Assembly: GCA_002480935.1 (NCBI GenBank)
Contig: DLDC01000147.1
Span: 2,733 to 7,799 of the forward strand
Origin: Prevotella sp. UBA7782
GTDB taxonomy: Bacteria > Bacteroidota > Bacteroidia > Bacteroidales > Bacteroidaceae
Reading direction: 5' to 3'
Length of the DNA: 5,067 bases
The notes beneath the pieces are model-generated. The model ran no database searches and had not been told where the DNA came from. It was given only the letters and a program-made list of their open reading frames with translations. Made by a program: the position numbers and the translations under genes. Below, piece after piece: positions 1-5,067 of the stretch. The first letter of the stretch is position 1. Every line of letters begins with the position of its first letter.

Positions 1-1046
1 CAGCCTTTCATCATAAGAGCGCACTGATAGATGGTGCAAAAGGAGTAACGGCTTCAGACGTAGACGGATACTCCCTGGAGTATTTCCATACTAGTGCTAA
101 AAAAGACCGCTTTATGGCTGTGAAGAGTGACGGAACGGAAGTGAATTGGGTCCTCAATACGGGCAATTCGCTGACAACAGGATCCGGTAATTGGACCACA
201 GACTTGATTTTTGTGAAGGTAAGCCCATCAAGAACGGATGATCACGGCTCATTCAATGCCCCCACATTCAGCCAGACAGGTTATCCTATTACCTTTGCCA
301 GAAGTGAGGATGACTGTGATGCCTATACACAGGCAGTGAAGAAGGGCACGGAAAACTCGTTCGACTTCAACTATTATGCCACTCTCCGTGCGCCGTTTGC
401 CCTCTATGTGCCCTCTGATGTGAAGGTTTACAAGCTCACCAGCGTGGATGTGGCCAACGAGAAACTCACGTTAGAGGAGTATACCGCGCTTCATACCTAT
501 GATGGCAAAACCATCATTCCGCGTGAAACACCGGTCATCATGCAGTTGGCAGGCACAAGAGGCAACGGCAAGACATCTGTTATCAAGTATTTTGACCTGG
601 CTCCCGGCCAGCCTTTCGAAGCACCTGACGCAAATGGTACACATCCTACGACCAAGCTCAATGGTACGTTGGGAAGGGAAGTGCTATCATCAGACACTTA
701 TACGACTGTAGAAAAAGGCAACGGTAAGTATGTCTACTACCTGTTGGGTAAGGTTAACGGCTACGTGGCACTCTATAGACTGGGTAAGAACAGCGATGGC
801 AAGTTTGCCATAGCACACAACAAGGCCTACTTTATGTTTCCTATACAAGGTACTACATCGTCTAAGCCCAGCTTCGCAATCAATGTAGAGGATGGTGAAA
901 CAACAGGCATAACCGTCGTTGGGCAGACATCGCAGAGCGCTGAAGATGGCAAGGTTTATGACCTTAACGGTCGCTTCCTTGGCTATTCGCTCAGTGGTTT
1001 GGCCAGTGGAATATACATTCAGAATGGTCGGAAATACGTAAAATGA
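1..1046 (+). CDS. C-terminal part of a large secreted protein with a sorting-type tail (5' end outside window)
   Basis: The reading frame is already open at the left edge (first whole codon at base 3) and ends with TGA at 1044-1046, giving 347 visible residues. The Met codon at 114 is internal, since the frame continues upstream without a stop. Three parts can be seen. Residues 1 to about 75 contain RFMAVKSDGT and end in WTTDLIFVKV, like the end of a lectin-like beta domain in large Prevotella surface proteins. Residues about 125-305 contain YATLRAPFALYVPSDVKVY, IIPRETPVIMQL, LNGTLG and NKAYFMF, a beta-rich module common near the C-terminus of such proteins. Residues 316-347 form the tail with VYDLNGR, GIYI and a final lysine. 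No catalytic motif is visible, so the enzymatic function, if any, is unknown. It converges on the glycosidase operon and is probably a separate transcription unit. Secretion or surface location is inferred from the tail alone; no signal peptide can be checked. Confidence 0.85.
   Translation, partial: AFHHKSALIDGAKGVTASDVDGYSLEYFHTSAKKDRFMAVKSDGTEVNWVLNTGNSLTTGSGNWTTDLIFVKVSPSRTDDHGSFNAPTFSQTGYPITFARSEDDCDAYTQAVKKGTENSFDFNYYATLRAPFALYVPSDVKVYKLTSVDVANEKLTLEEYTALHTYDGKTIIPRETPVIMQLAGTRGNGKTSVIKYFDLAPGQPFEAPDANGTHPTTKLNGTLGREVLSSDTYTTVEKGNGKYVYYLLGKVNGYVALYRLGKNSDGKFAIAHNKAYFMFPIQGTTSSKPSFAINVEDGETTGITVVGQTSQSAEDGKVYDLNGRFLGYSLSGLASGIYIQNGRKYVK
948..1043 (+). other. Por/T9SS-like C-terminal sorting segment
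   Basis: The last 32 residues follow the pattern V-Y-D-L-N-G-R, then a short spacer, G-I-Y, then N-G-R-K and a terminal K. This resembles the type A sorting domains that direct Bacteroidota proteins to the type IX secretion system, in the short form common in Prevotella. Similar tails also occur in gut Bacteroides that lack a clear type IX system, so the route is not proven. Neither glycosidase in this window carries such a tail. Confidence 0.6.
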
Positions 1047-1087
1047 TAGTTTAAAATTTTTAGTTTGTTTTTAACCAACTATATCTC

Positions 1088-1123
1088 GGAAAGGGGCTGT
1101 GCGTGAGCATGGCCCCTTTTTCT
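1088..1123 (+). terminator. Rho-independent terminator of the upstream + strand gene
   Basis: Bases 1090-1102 pair with 1107-1119 as a 13-base-pair stem (11 Watson-Crick and two adjacent G-T pairs). The core is AAAGGGGC with GCCCCTTT, and the loop is GTGA, which as RNA is a GNRA tetraloop. Two further G-T pairs can extend the stem to 1088-1121. A run of five T follows the GC-rich part, then CTCT. The hairpin starts 41 bases after the stop codon at 1046. Read on the minus strand the T run is only three bases, so it should terminate the glycosidase operon poorly. The rest of the gap is an AT-rich stretch at 1047-1085 and a GC-rich stretch at 1124-1186, in which I see no gene. Confidence 0.85.
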
Positions 1124-1186
1124 CTGCCCGGCAAGGCTGATGATGCCACCGGACAGACGCTTTACGTGGCACGGCGTGGCGTGAAG

Positions 1187-2866
1187 TCAGTAGCGATAGA
1201 GCTTCACGTGCAGTATCTTATAGTCGCCGCAGGCTATGCGGGCGTGGCGGCCCTGGTGGTCTTGGTCGCCGTTGTCGCGCCGGATAAACCGCAAAGTGCC
1301 GTCGGCTGCCACCTCCACTTGGTCTACATAGCCTATGCCGATGCGCTGTCCGCGGAATCTGGAGGCCGTTGCCGTGGCGGCATCCTTGCCCTGTTGGGCA
1401 AAGCCATCCTCGCCCCGGGTTACCTGTACCTCCTGTTTCTTCTCTTCGGCCGTCTGGAATACCGTTACGATGCCATTGCCCGCGATGAGGTAATCATCGG
1501 TTCCCAACTTCAGAATGAGGCCTCCTCCTTCCGGCCAAGGCGTGCCGTCAGTGGCCCGCGGGTCCCATGGCAGGGTGTAATAATGGCGGCATGTAAGGAT
1601 AACATCGTCGTCTGTGATGACTTGCTCGCGGTCGTTCTGGTCGAAGAGCAGCCCCCATGTCTTGCCCCAGGGCCCTTTGGGCGCGCCGGGACCCATGCCC
1701 TGTGCCTTGATGAGCAGGGGCTGCAGCTGCCGGATGAGCTTATATGCTTGGCTCACGCTGGCAGCTGATGTGGCATCAGCCTCGTCTATGGCAAACGGCG
1801 AGAAGCTCATGGCGTCCACGGCACCAAAGGTATAGAGGGCGCGCACGCCGCTATTGGCCGACAGTCTCGTCTCTGGTGTGAAGAATGGATTGTTTTTCAG
1901 CTTGTATTTTGCCACCCAATCCTTGAAGCCCGTATCGTATATGTCGGGCGCAAAGATGTCGATGTCGGGCGCGGCACACTTCCATATCTCGATGAGATGG
2001 GCCAGCGGACCGGCCGAAGGATACTCACCCGGCTTGCGTCCGCGGCTGTTCATGGCTGCGTTGACGTAGAGGGGCAGGGCATAAGTGGCCTTGGCTGCCG
2101 CGCAGAGCTGCTGTACATAGGCAGCGTAATAATAGGCCTGAAACTTTTCTTGCGCGTAGAGGTCGTCGCCAAACACCTCCGGCCACGTGCCCCGCTTGGC
2201 TATACCTAGGTGCTTGAGCAGCTTTTCGGGCACGCGGCTGCGGTAAGCTTTCTCGGCCAGAGGTGAGAAATCGCGTGCCGATTCAAGCATGCCTATCTCG
2301 TTTTCCACTTGCAGCATGATGACGGTGTTGTGCTGACTGTCTACCTCTTTGATATGTTCAACGAGGCGCAAGAAGGCTCGCTTGTCGGCCTTGAGCACGT
2401 TTTCGGAGAATGCCGAGGCTATCTCGAGTGGCTTGCCATTGGCAGTCTGTGCTCTCGGAAAGCGCTTGGTGTCTTGCTTGAACCACAGAGGGGCGTAGCA
2501 GCTCATGGAGTTTTTCCATGCGCCGAACCACAGATAAACGAGCTTCAGGTTGTTTTGGCGGGCTGTTTGTATGGCTTCGTCGATAAGACTAAAGTCGAAT
2601 TGCCCCTCCCTTGGCTCCATCAGGTCCCAGTAGGCGGGCAGAAATACGGTGTTAAGTCCCAAGGCTTTCATGCGTGGCAGCACGCTGTCGATGTCGGCTT
2701 TGCTCGTGGCGGCCGAGTTGCTGAGCTCTCCACCCAGGATGAGCATGGGCTCGTTGTTCACCATGATTTGGGTGGCTGTGCCCTGATGGCGCAGCCATAC
2801 CTTGGCAAAGGCCTGCGTATTGAGCAGGCAGAATGTCGTTAGCAGTAAGAAGAATGTTTTTTTCAT
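1187..2866 (-). CDS. GH35 beta-galactosidase with C-terminal DUF5597 domain, secreted
   Basis: This 559-residue glycoside hydrolase probably removes terminal beta-D-galactose from plant oligosaccharides. Residues 1-21 are a Sec signal peptide (MKK, a Leu/Phe-rich core, AFA before the predicted cut). Residues about 35-365 form the TIM barrel, with the family segments LGGELSNS (44-51), YWDLMEPREGQFDF (79-92), FGAWKNSMSCYAPLW (114-128) and PGEYPSAGPL (279-288). E190 in QVENEIG is the expected acid/base, and E332 in FFTPETR the expected nucleophile. SFSPFAID (354-361) is also typical. Residues about 395-559 match DUF5597, ending in RRDNGDQDHQGR and KLYRY. This architecture is that of Cellvibrio Bgl35A, a GH35 enzyme acting on xyloglucan. 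The ATG at 2864-2866 is chosen because it starts the signal peptide; no Shine-Dalgarno sequence precedes it. The gene lies 31 bases after the GH67 gene, suggesting cotranscription. With no lipobox and no sorting tail, a periplasmic location is inferred. The exact substrate is not readable; alpha-L-arabinopyranosides are an alternative. Confidence 0.9.
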   Translation of the reverse strand: MKKTFFLLLTTFCLLNTQAFAKVWLRHQGTATQIMVNNEPMLILGGELSNSAATSKADIDSVLPRMKALGLNTVFLPAYWDLMEPREGQFDFSLIDEAIQTARQNNLKLVYLWFGAWKNSMSCYAPLWFKQDTKRFPRAQTANGKPLEIASAFSENVLKADKRAFLRLVEHIKEVDSQHNTVIMLQVENEIGMLESARDFSPLAEKAYRSRVPEKLLKHLGIAKRGTWPEVFGDDLYAQEKFQAYYYAAYVQQLCAAAKATYALPLYVNAAMNSRGRKPGEYPSAGPLAHLIEIWKCAAPDIDIFAPDIYDTGFKDWVAKYKLKNNPFFTPETRLSANSGVRALYTFGAVDAMSFSPFAIDEADATSAASVSQAYKLIRQLQPLLIKAQGMGPGAPKGPWGKTWGLLFDQNDREQVITDDDVILTCRHYYTLPWDPRATDGTPWPEGGGLILKLGTDDYLIAGNGIVTVFQTAEEKKQEVQVTRGEDGFAQQGKDAATATASRFRGQRIGIGYVDQVEVAADGTLRFIRRDNGDQDHQGRHARIACGDYKILHVKLYRY

Positions 2867-2897
2867 GACGTGAAAAGGGTTTTATCGGGAGTGCCGG
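2867..2897 (-). other. Short intergenic spacer between the GH67 and GH35 genes
   Basis: Only 31 bases separate the GH67 stop (TAA, complement of 2898-2900) from the GH35 start. On the coding strand the stretch just before the ATG reads GATAAAACCC then TTTTCACGTC. There is no hairpin with a T run, no TAnnTTTG box and no GGAGG-like ribosome site. The two genes therefore probably share one transcript, and the A/T-rich leader fits SD-independent initiation in Bacteroidota. Confidence 0.6.
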
Positions 2898-4781
2898 TTA
2901 GTGCGAGTTGGCGTTGCGAGGAGCCTTATGGGCAAACTGACCGAAGTAGTTCAGGCACACGTCGCGCCACTCTCTGGCATTGTCGGCCTGCACCTTGAGC
3001 AGCCCGGCCACGCGGTTCCAGCGTGCTCCGTCATTGTCACCGTCGGCCGTCTCCAATGCTTTGAGTCCCTGCCAAACGGGCAGATAGGCTTCTACGGCGC
3101 TCACTCCCTGGTTGTAATGTTGCTGAATATTGTCCCATAAAGTAAGTCCGTTGCTCATCACATAGTTCCAGGCCACATGGTGAAACCACAGCAGATAACG
3201 GTCGGGACAGGTGTTGATGTCGTTGTATAAGCTCTTGTAGGGCTCGCGATATTGGTTTACCGCGCCCGAGCCTTGGTTGGTACGGTTGAAGCCAATGCCC
3301 AGAGAGTCGGCCTTGTGATAGTAAACGGGGCACCATTCTATGGGATATTCGGCCTTGAAACCATCAGGTTCAGGACCGTAATGGTGGTCGAACTTAAAGA
3401 TATGGTGCAGTCCTAAGGGCATCATATAGTTGACGCAATCCTCCCGGCTGCGCATCATGATGTTCTGAACGGGTTTTACAAAGCGGGGATTGTTGTTGAA
3501 GGTGAGCCCTATCCACTCGCTGGCTATCTGCTCGGCCGTGAGGTTTGGGTTCCATGCAAGGCGCCCGAAGGCATACCAGTTAGCCTGCGAGAAGTCGTGG
3601 CCGCACCAGTTTTCATCGCTGCCCACGTTGCTCACGCCTGCTATGCCCAGCAGTTTCTGCGGACTGACATAGTGAAAGAACTCCTTCCACATGGTGCCCA
3701 GATAGACCAAATGCTTGGATTGTCCGGTATATTCTTGCGTGATCTGGAACTCAGCCATCTGCTGCGTGGCCTGCATATTATCGAAGATGGGTGCGTAAGG
3801 CTCGCGAGGCTGAAAGTCGAGCGGTCCGTTCTTGCTCTGCAATATCACGTTGTCGCTGAACTGTCCATCGAGGTCTTTAAACTCTGAAACGGCCTGCATG
3901 ACGCGGTCTTCGCCCTTATGCTTGGCTCCATATACGAAAGAGCGCCACATCACAATGCCCCCGTGAGGCTTCAGCGCGGCCGCCAGCATGTTGGCGCCAT
4001 CGGCATGTGAGCGTCCGTAATCAAACGGTCCGGGCTGCCCTTCAGAGTTTGCTTTGACCAGAAAGCCCCCGAAGTCGGGTATCATCTTATATATCTCATC
4101 GGTCTTCTTGCGCCACCACAGTCGCACTTGTGGGTCGAGCGGGTCGGCGGTAGAGGTATATCCCAGAGCTTTGGGCGTGCCGAAGTTCACTGATAGATAC
4201 ACTCTGATGCCCCAGGGACGCAGTATGTTGGCTATCATACGCACCGAGTCGATATATGCTTTGGTGAGCATCTTGGGCGAAGCATTCACGTTATTGAGCA
4301 CCACACCATTGATGCCGACAGACGCGTTGGCCTTGGCATACTCGTTGAGGCGCACCGCCTGTGGCGACGGATGGCGTGTAAAGAAGCTGGCGGGGCGCAG
4401 ATTGCAGTTCCAGAAGATGCTTCGTCCGGCGTAGCCTCGCTCTATAGTGCCGTCGAGATTGTCCCAATGATTGAGCAACCGATACTTAAAGGCAGGCACA
4501 AAGGTGCTGTCCATGGCGTGCAACGTGCCCAGAGCCTGCATCCGCTGGGCCTCAAACCGTCCGTAAATAAGTCCGGCCTGCGTGGCAGCCACCACCTTTG
4601 CGTGTCCGTCAGTGGTGCATGTCAGTCTGAAACCATCGCCTGTCACACTGCCTTTTACAAGCTCCGTGGTTATGTTATCGGGCTGTTTGGCAAACCTGCC
4701 CAGCCATAACGAGTGTCCGTCGTTGGCAAAGGCAAAAGCTGAAACAAACAGCAGGGCGAATAGAAATACACTTTTTTTCAT
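2898..4781 (-). CDS. aguA: GH67 alpha-glucuronidase, secreted, with shortened N-terminal domain
   Basis: GH67 enzymes invert and release (4-O-methyl-)D-glucuronic acid from the non-reducing terminal xylose of xylo-oligosaccharides. Residues 1-19 are a Sec signal peptide (AFAFA before the cut). The barrel domain (about 90-405) contains NHWDNLDG (104-111), IERGYAGRS (113-121), ASVGIN (153-158) and GIAGVSNVGSDENW (379-392); a helical C-terminal domain follows to about 620, with HHYGP (466-470) and EWRD (604-607). E247 in KANSEGQPGP matches the catalytic acid. D322 in NGPLDFQPREP and E350 in FQITQEYTGQ match the two carboxylates that activate water. K243 and R280 (MWRSFVYG) are also in place. At 627 residues it is shorter than the usual 680-730: the mature protein begins at SLWLGRF, equivalent to about residue 66 of the Geobacillus enzyme, and the loop after WKEFF is about 18 residues short. 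Only 77 noncoding bases lie upstream, so the missing part is not hidden in another frame. Probably the first gene of a two-gene operon; periplasmic by inference. Confidence 0.95.
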   Translation of the reverse strand: MKKSVFLFALLFVSAFAFANDGHSLWLGRFAKQPDNITTELVKGSVTGDGFRLTCTTDGHAKVVAATQAGLIYGRFEAQRMQALGTLHAMDSTFVPAFKYRLLNHWDNLDGTIERGYAGRSIFWNCNLRPASFFTRHPSPQAVRLNEYAKANASVGINGVVLNNVNASPKMLTKAYIDSVRMIANILRPWGIRVYLSVNFGTPKALGYTSTADPLDPQVRLWWRKKTDEIYKMIPDFGGFLVKANSEGQPGPFDYGRSHADGANMLAAALKPHGGIVMWRSFVYGAKHKGEDRVMQAVSEFKDLDGQFSDNVILQSKNGPLDFQPREPYAPIFDNMQATQQMAEFQITQEYTGQSKHLVYLGTMWKEFFHYVSPQKLLGIAGVSNVGSDENWCGHDFSQANWYAFGRLAWNPNLTAEQIASEWIGLTFNNNPRFVKPVQNIMMRSREDCVNYMMPLGLHHIFKFDHHYGPEPDGFKAEYPIEWCPVYYHKADSLGIGFNRTNQGSGAVNQYREPYKSLYNDINTCPDRYLLWFHHVAWNYVMSNGLTLWDNIQQHYNQGVSAVEAYLPVWQGLKALETADGDNDGARWNRVAGLLKVQADNAREWRDVCLNYFGQFAHKAPRNANSH

Positions 4782-4816
4782 ACGATGTACTTAGGTTAGC
4801 TTGAGTTGTTTGCTTG

Positions 4817-4849
4817 CAAAGTTACAACAAATAGGCCAACCATGCCATA
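4817..4849 (-). promoter_or_regulatory. Bacteroidota-type (sigma-ABfr) promoter for the GH67-GH35 operon
   Basis: On the minus strand TAACTTTG (complement of 4817-4824) fits the -7 consensus TAnnTTTG exactly. Twenty-one bases upstream lies TATG (complement of 4846-4849), a three-of-four match to the -33 element TTTG. The spacing falls in the accepted 19-21 range. Transcription would start near 4810, leaving a leader of about 30 bases before the GH67 ATG. That leader has no Shine-Dalgarno sequence. A six-base palindrome, TTGCAA (4814-4819), overlaps the downstream edge of the -7 box. The promoter is inferred from sequence only. Confidence 0.6.
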
Positions 4850-4856
4850 CGGTAGT

Positions 4857-4881
4857 GTTTAAGATTCGTTTCTATTTGTTT
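4857..4881 (-). promoter_or_regulatory. Possible activator site: three helically phased AAAC elements
   Basis: On the minus strand AAAC occurs at the complements of 4878-4881, 4868-4871 and 4857-4860, spaced 10 and 11 bases apart, about one helical turn each. The first two lie in a 10-base imperfect direct repeat, GAAACAAATA then GAAACGAATC (8 of 10 identical). They sit about 50 to 70 bases upstream of the inferred transcription start and overlap the last codons of the regulator gene. AraC-type proteins often bind direct repeats in this position. The repeat could be a chance product of the encoded residues ETNRNES. Confidence 0.2.
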
Positions 4882-5067
4882 CATAATATTCCGTAGGAGT
4901 CATTCCGAAGTGTTTCTTAAAGGCCGTGGAGAAGTGAGCCTGATTATTAAACCCCACGGCGTAAGCCACCTGCGTGACGTTGATGTTGCCCTGAACAAGA
5001 AGCTTGGCAGCCTGCTCCAGTCGCAGGTTACGGATAAACTCGGCCGTGGATATGCCTGTTATCTCCT
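4859..5067 (-). CDS. C-terminal AraC-type HTH domain of a transcription regulator (5' end outside window)
   Basis: The last 68 residues of a protein are visible, ending in TAA (complement of 4859-4861). They hold the final half of an AraC/XylS DNA-binding domain. ITGISTAEFIRNLRLEQAAKLL covers the end of the first helix-turn-helix and the linker helix. The second helix-turn-helix is INVTQVAYAVGFNNQAHFSTAF, followed by the family ending KKHFGMTPTEYY. The protein would bind DNA and control transcription. The wording of the first motif and the position directly before glycosidase genes fit a hybrid two-component sensor of the kind that controls polysaccharide loci in Bacteroides and Prevotella. 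Sensor, kinase and receiver parts lie outside the window, so a plain AraC protein is equally possible. It is on the same strand as the GH67 gene, 77 bases ahead of it, making it the likely regulator of that operon. Confidence 0.9.
   Translation of the reverse strand, partial: EITGISTAEFIRNLRLEQAAKLLVQGNINVTQVAYAVGFNNQAHFSTAFKKHFGMTPTEYYETNRNES

Noticed and set aside
39..116. AAAGGAG at about 39-45 and the ATG at 114 as a gene start
   Set aside because: The frame is open to the left edge with coding-like sequence, the purine run is about 70 bases from the ATG, and no signal peptide follows the ATG.
1128..1152. Weak hairpin with CCGG arms after the GH35 stop as a terminator of the operon
   Set aside because: The stem is only about seven pairs broken by an internal loop, and no T run follows on the minus strand.
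1160..1182. Repeated GTGGC-like units just after the GH35 stop
   Set aside because: Only two or three imperfect copies; no array, no flanking duplication and no link to a mobile element or CRISPR.
1103..1768. A 221-residue open frame on the + strand opposite the GH35 gene
   Set aside because: It runs antisense to a clearly recognised GH35 gene, has no recognisable domain, and its first codons overlap the terminator hairpin. Long antisense frames are common opposite GC-rich genes.
2826..2831. Cys13 in the GH35 signal peptide as a lipoprotein site
   Set aside because: The residues before it (LTTF) do not fit a lipobox, and AFA at 19-21 is a normal signal peptidase I site.
2309..2842. A 177-residue open frame on the + strand opposite the N-terminal half of GH35
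   Set aside because: Antisense shadow; the minus strand here encodes conserved GH35 motifs and the signal peptide, and the + strand product resembles nothing I know.
4054..4709. Open frames of 126 and 112 residues on the + strand opposite GH67
   Set aside because: They overlap each other and the well-supported GH67 barrel coding sequence, and show no domain or start signal.
1..5067. tRNA, rRNA, CRISPR arrays, transposase genes, riboswitches
   Set aside because: Nothing supporting any of these was seen on either strand; almost all of the window is accounted for by four genes and short gaps.

Overview
The window looks like a chromosomal piece of a Bacteroidota genome, most likely Prevotella or a relative. 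The evidence is: protein families typical of that phylum, no Shine-Dalgarno sequence before either complete gene, a promoter of the Bacteroides sigma-ABfr type, and a Prevotella-style C-terminal tail on the first protein. It reads as one end of a plant-polysaccharide (probably xylan) utilisation locus. No SusC/SusD pair lies in the window, so only part of such a locus can be seen.

Layout. Positions 1-1046 (+) hold the last 347 residues of a large secreted protein, cut off at the left edge. It ends in a VYDLNGR...GIY...K sorting-type tail. A strong hairpin terminator follows at about 1088-1123, inside a 140-base gap between convergent genes. From the right edge leftwards, all on the minus strand, come three genes: the end of an AraC-type DNA-binding protein (4859-5067, perhaps the output end of a hybrid two-component regulator), a GH67 alpha-glucuronidase (2898-4781), and a GH35 beta-galactosidase of the type carrying a C-terminal DUF5597 domain (1187-2866). 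The two enzyme genes are 31 bases apart and probably form an operon driven from a promoter at 4817-4849, directly behind the regulator.

How they fit together. GH67 enzymes remove (4-O-methyl-)glucuronic acid from the non-reducing end of xylo-oligosaccharides. The GH35 enzyme would remove a terminal beta-galactose (or the configurationally similar alpha-L-arabinopyranose). Both have ordinary Sec signal peptides and no surface-sorting tail, so they probably trim imported oligosaccharides in the periplasm. The AraC-type protein is the obvious candidate activator. The protein at 1-1046 is on the other strand behind its own terminator and appears to be surface-exposed or secreted; its activity cannot be read from the visible part.

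The most unusual point is the GH67 protein. All catalytic residues are present with normal spacing, but about 60 residues are missing from its N-terminal domain and about 18 from a loop after the catalytic region. I see no sign of a wholly new system, mobile element, CRISPR array or RNA gene.
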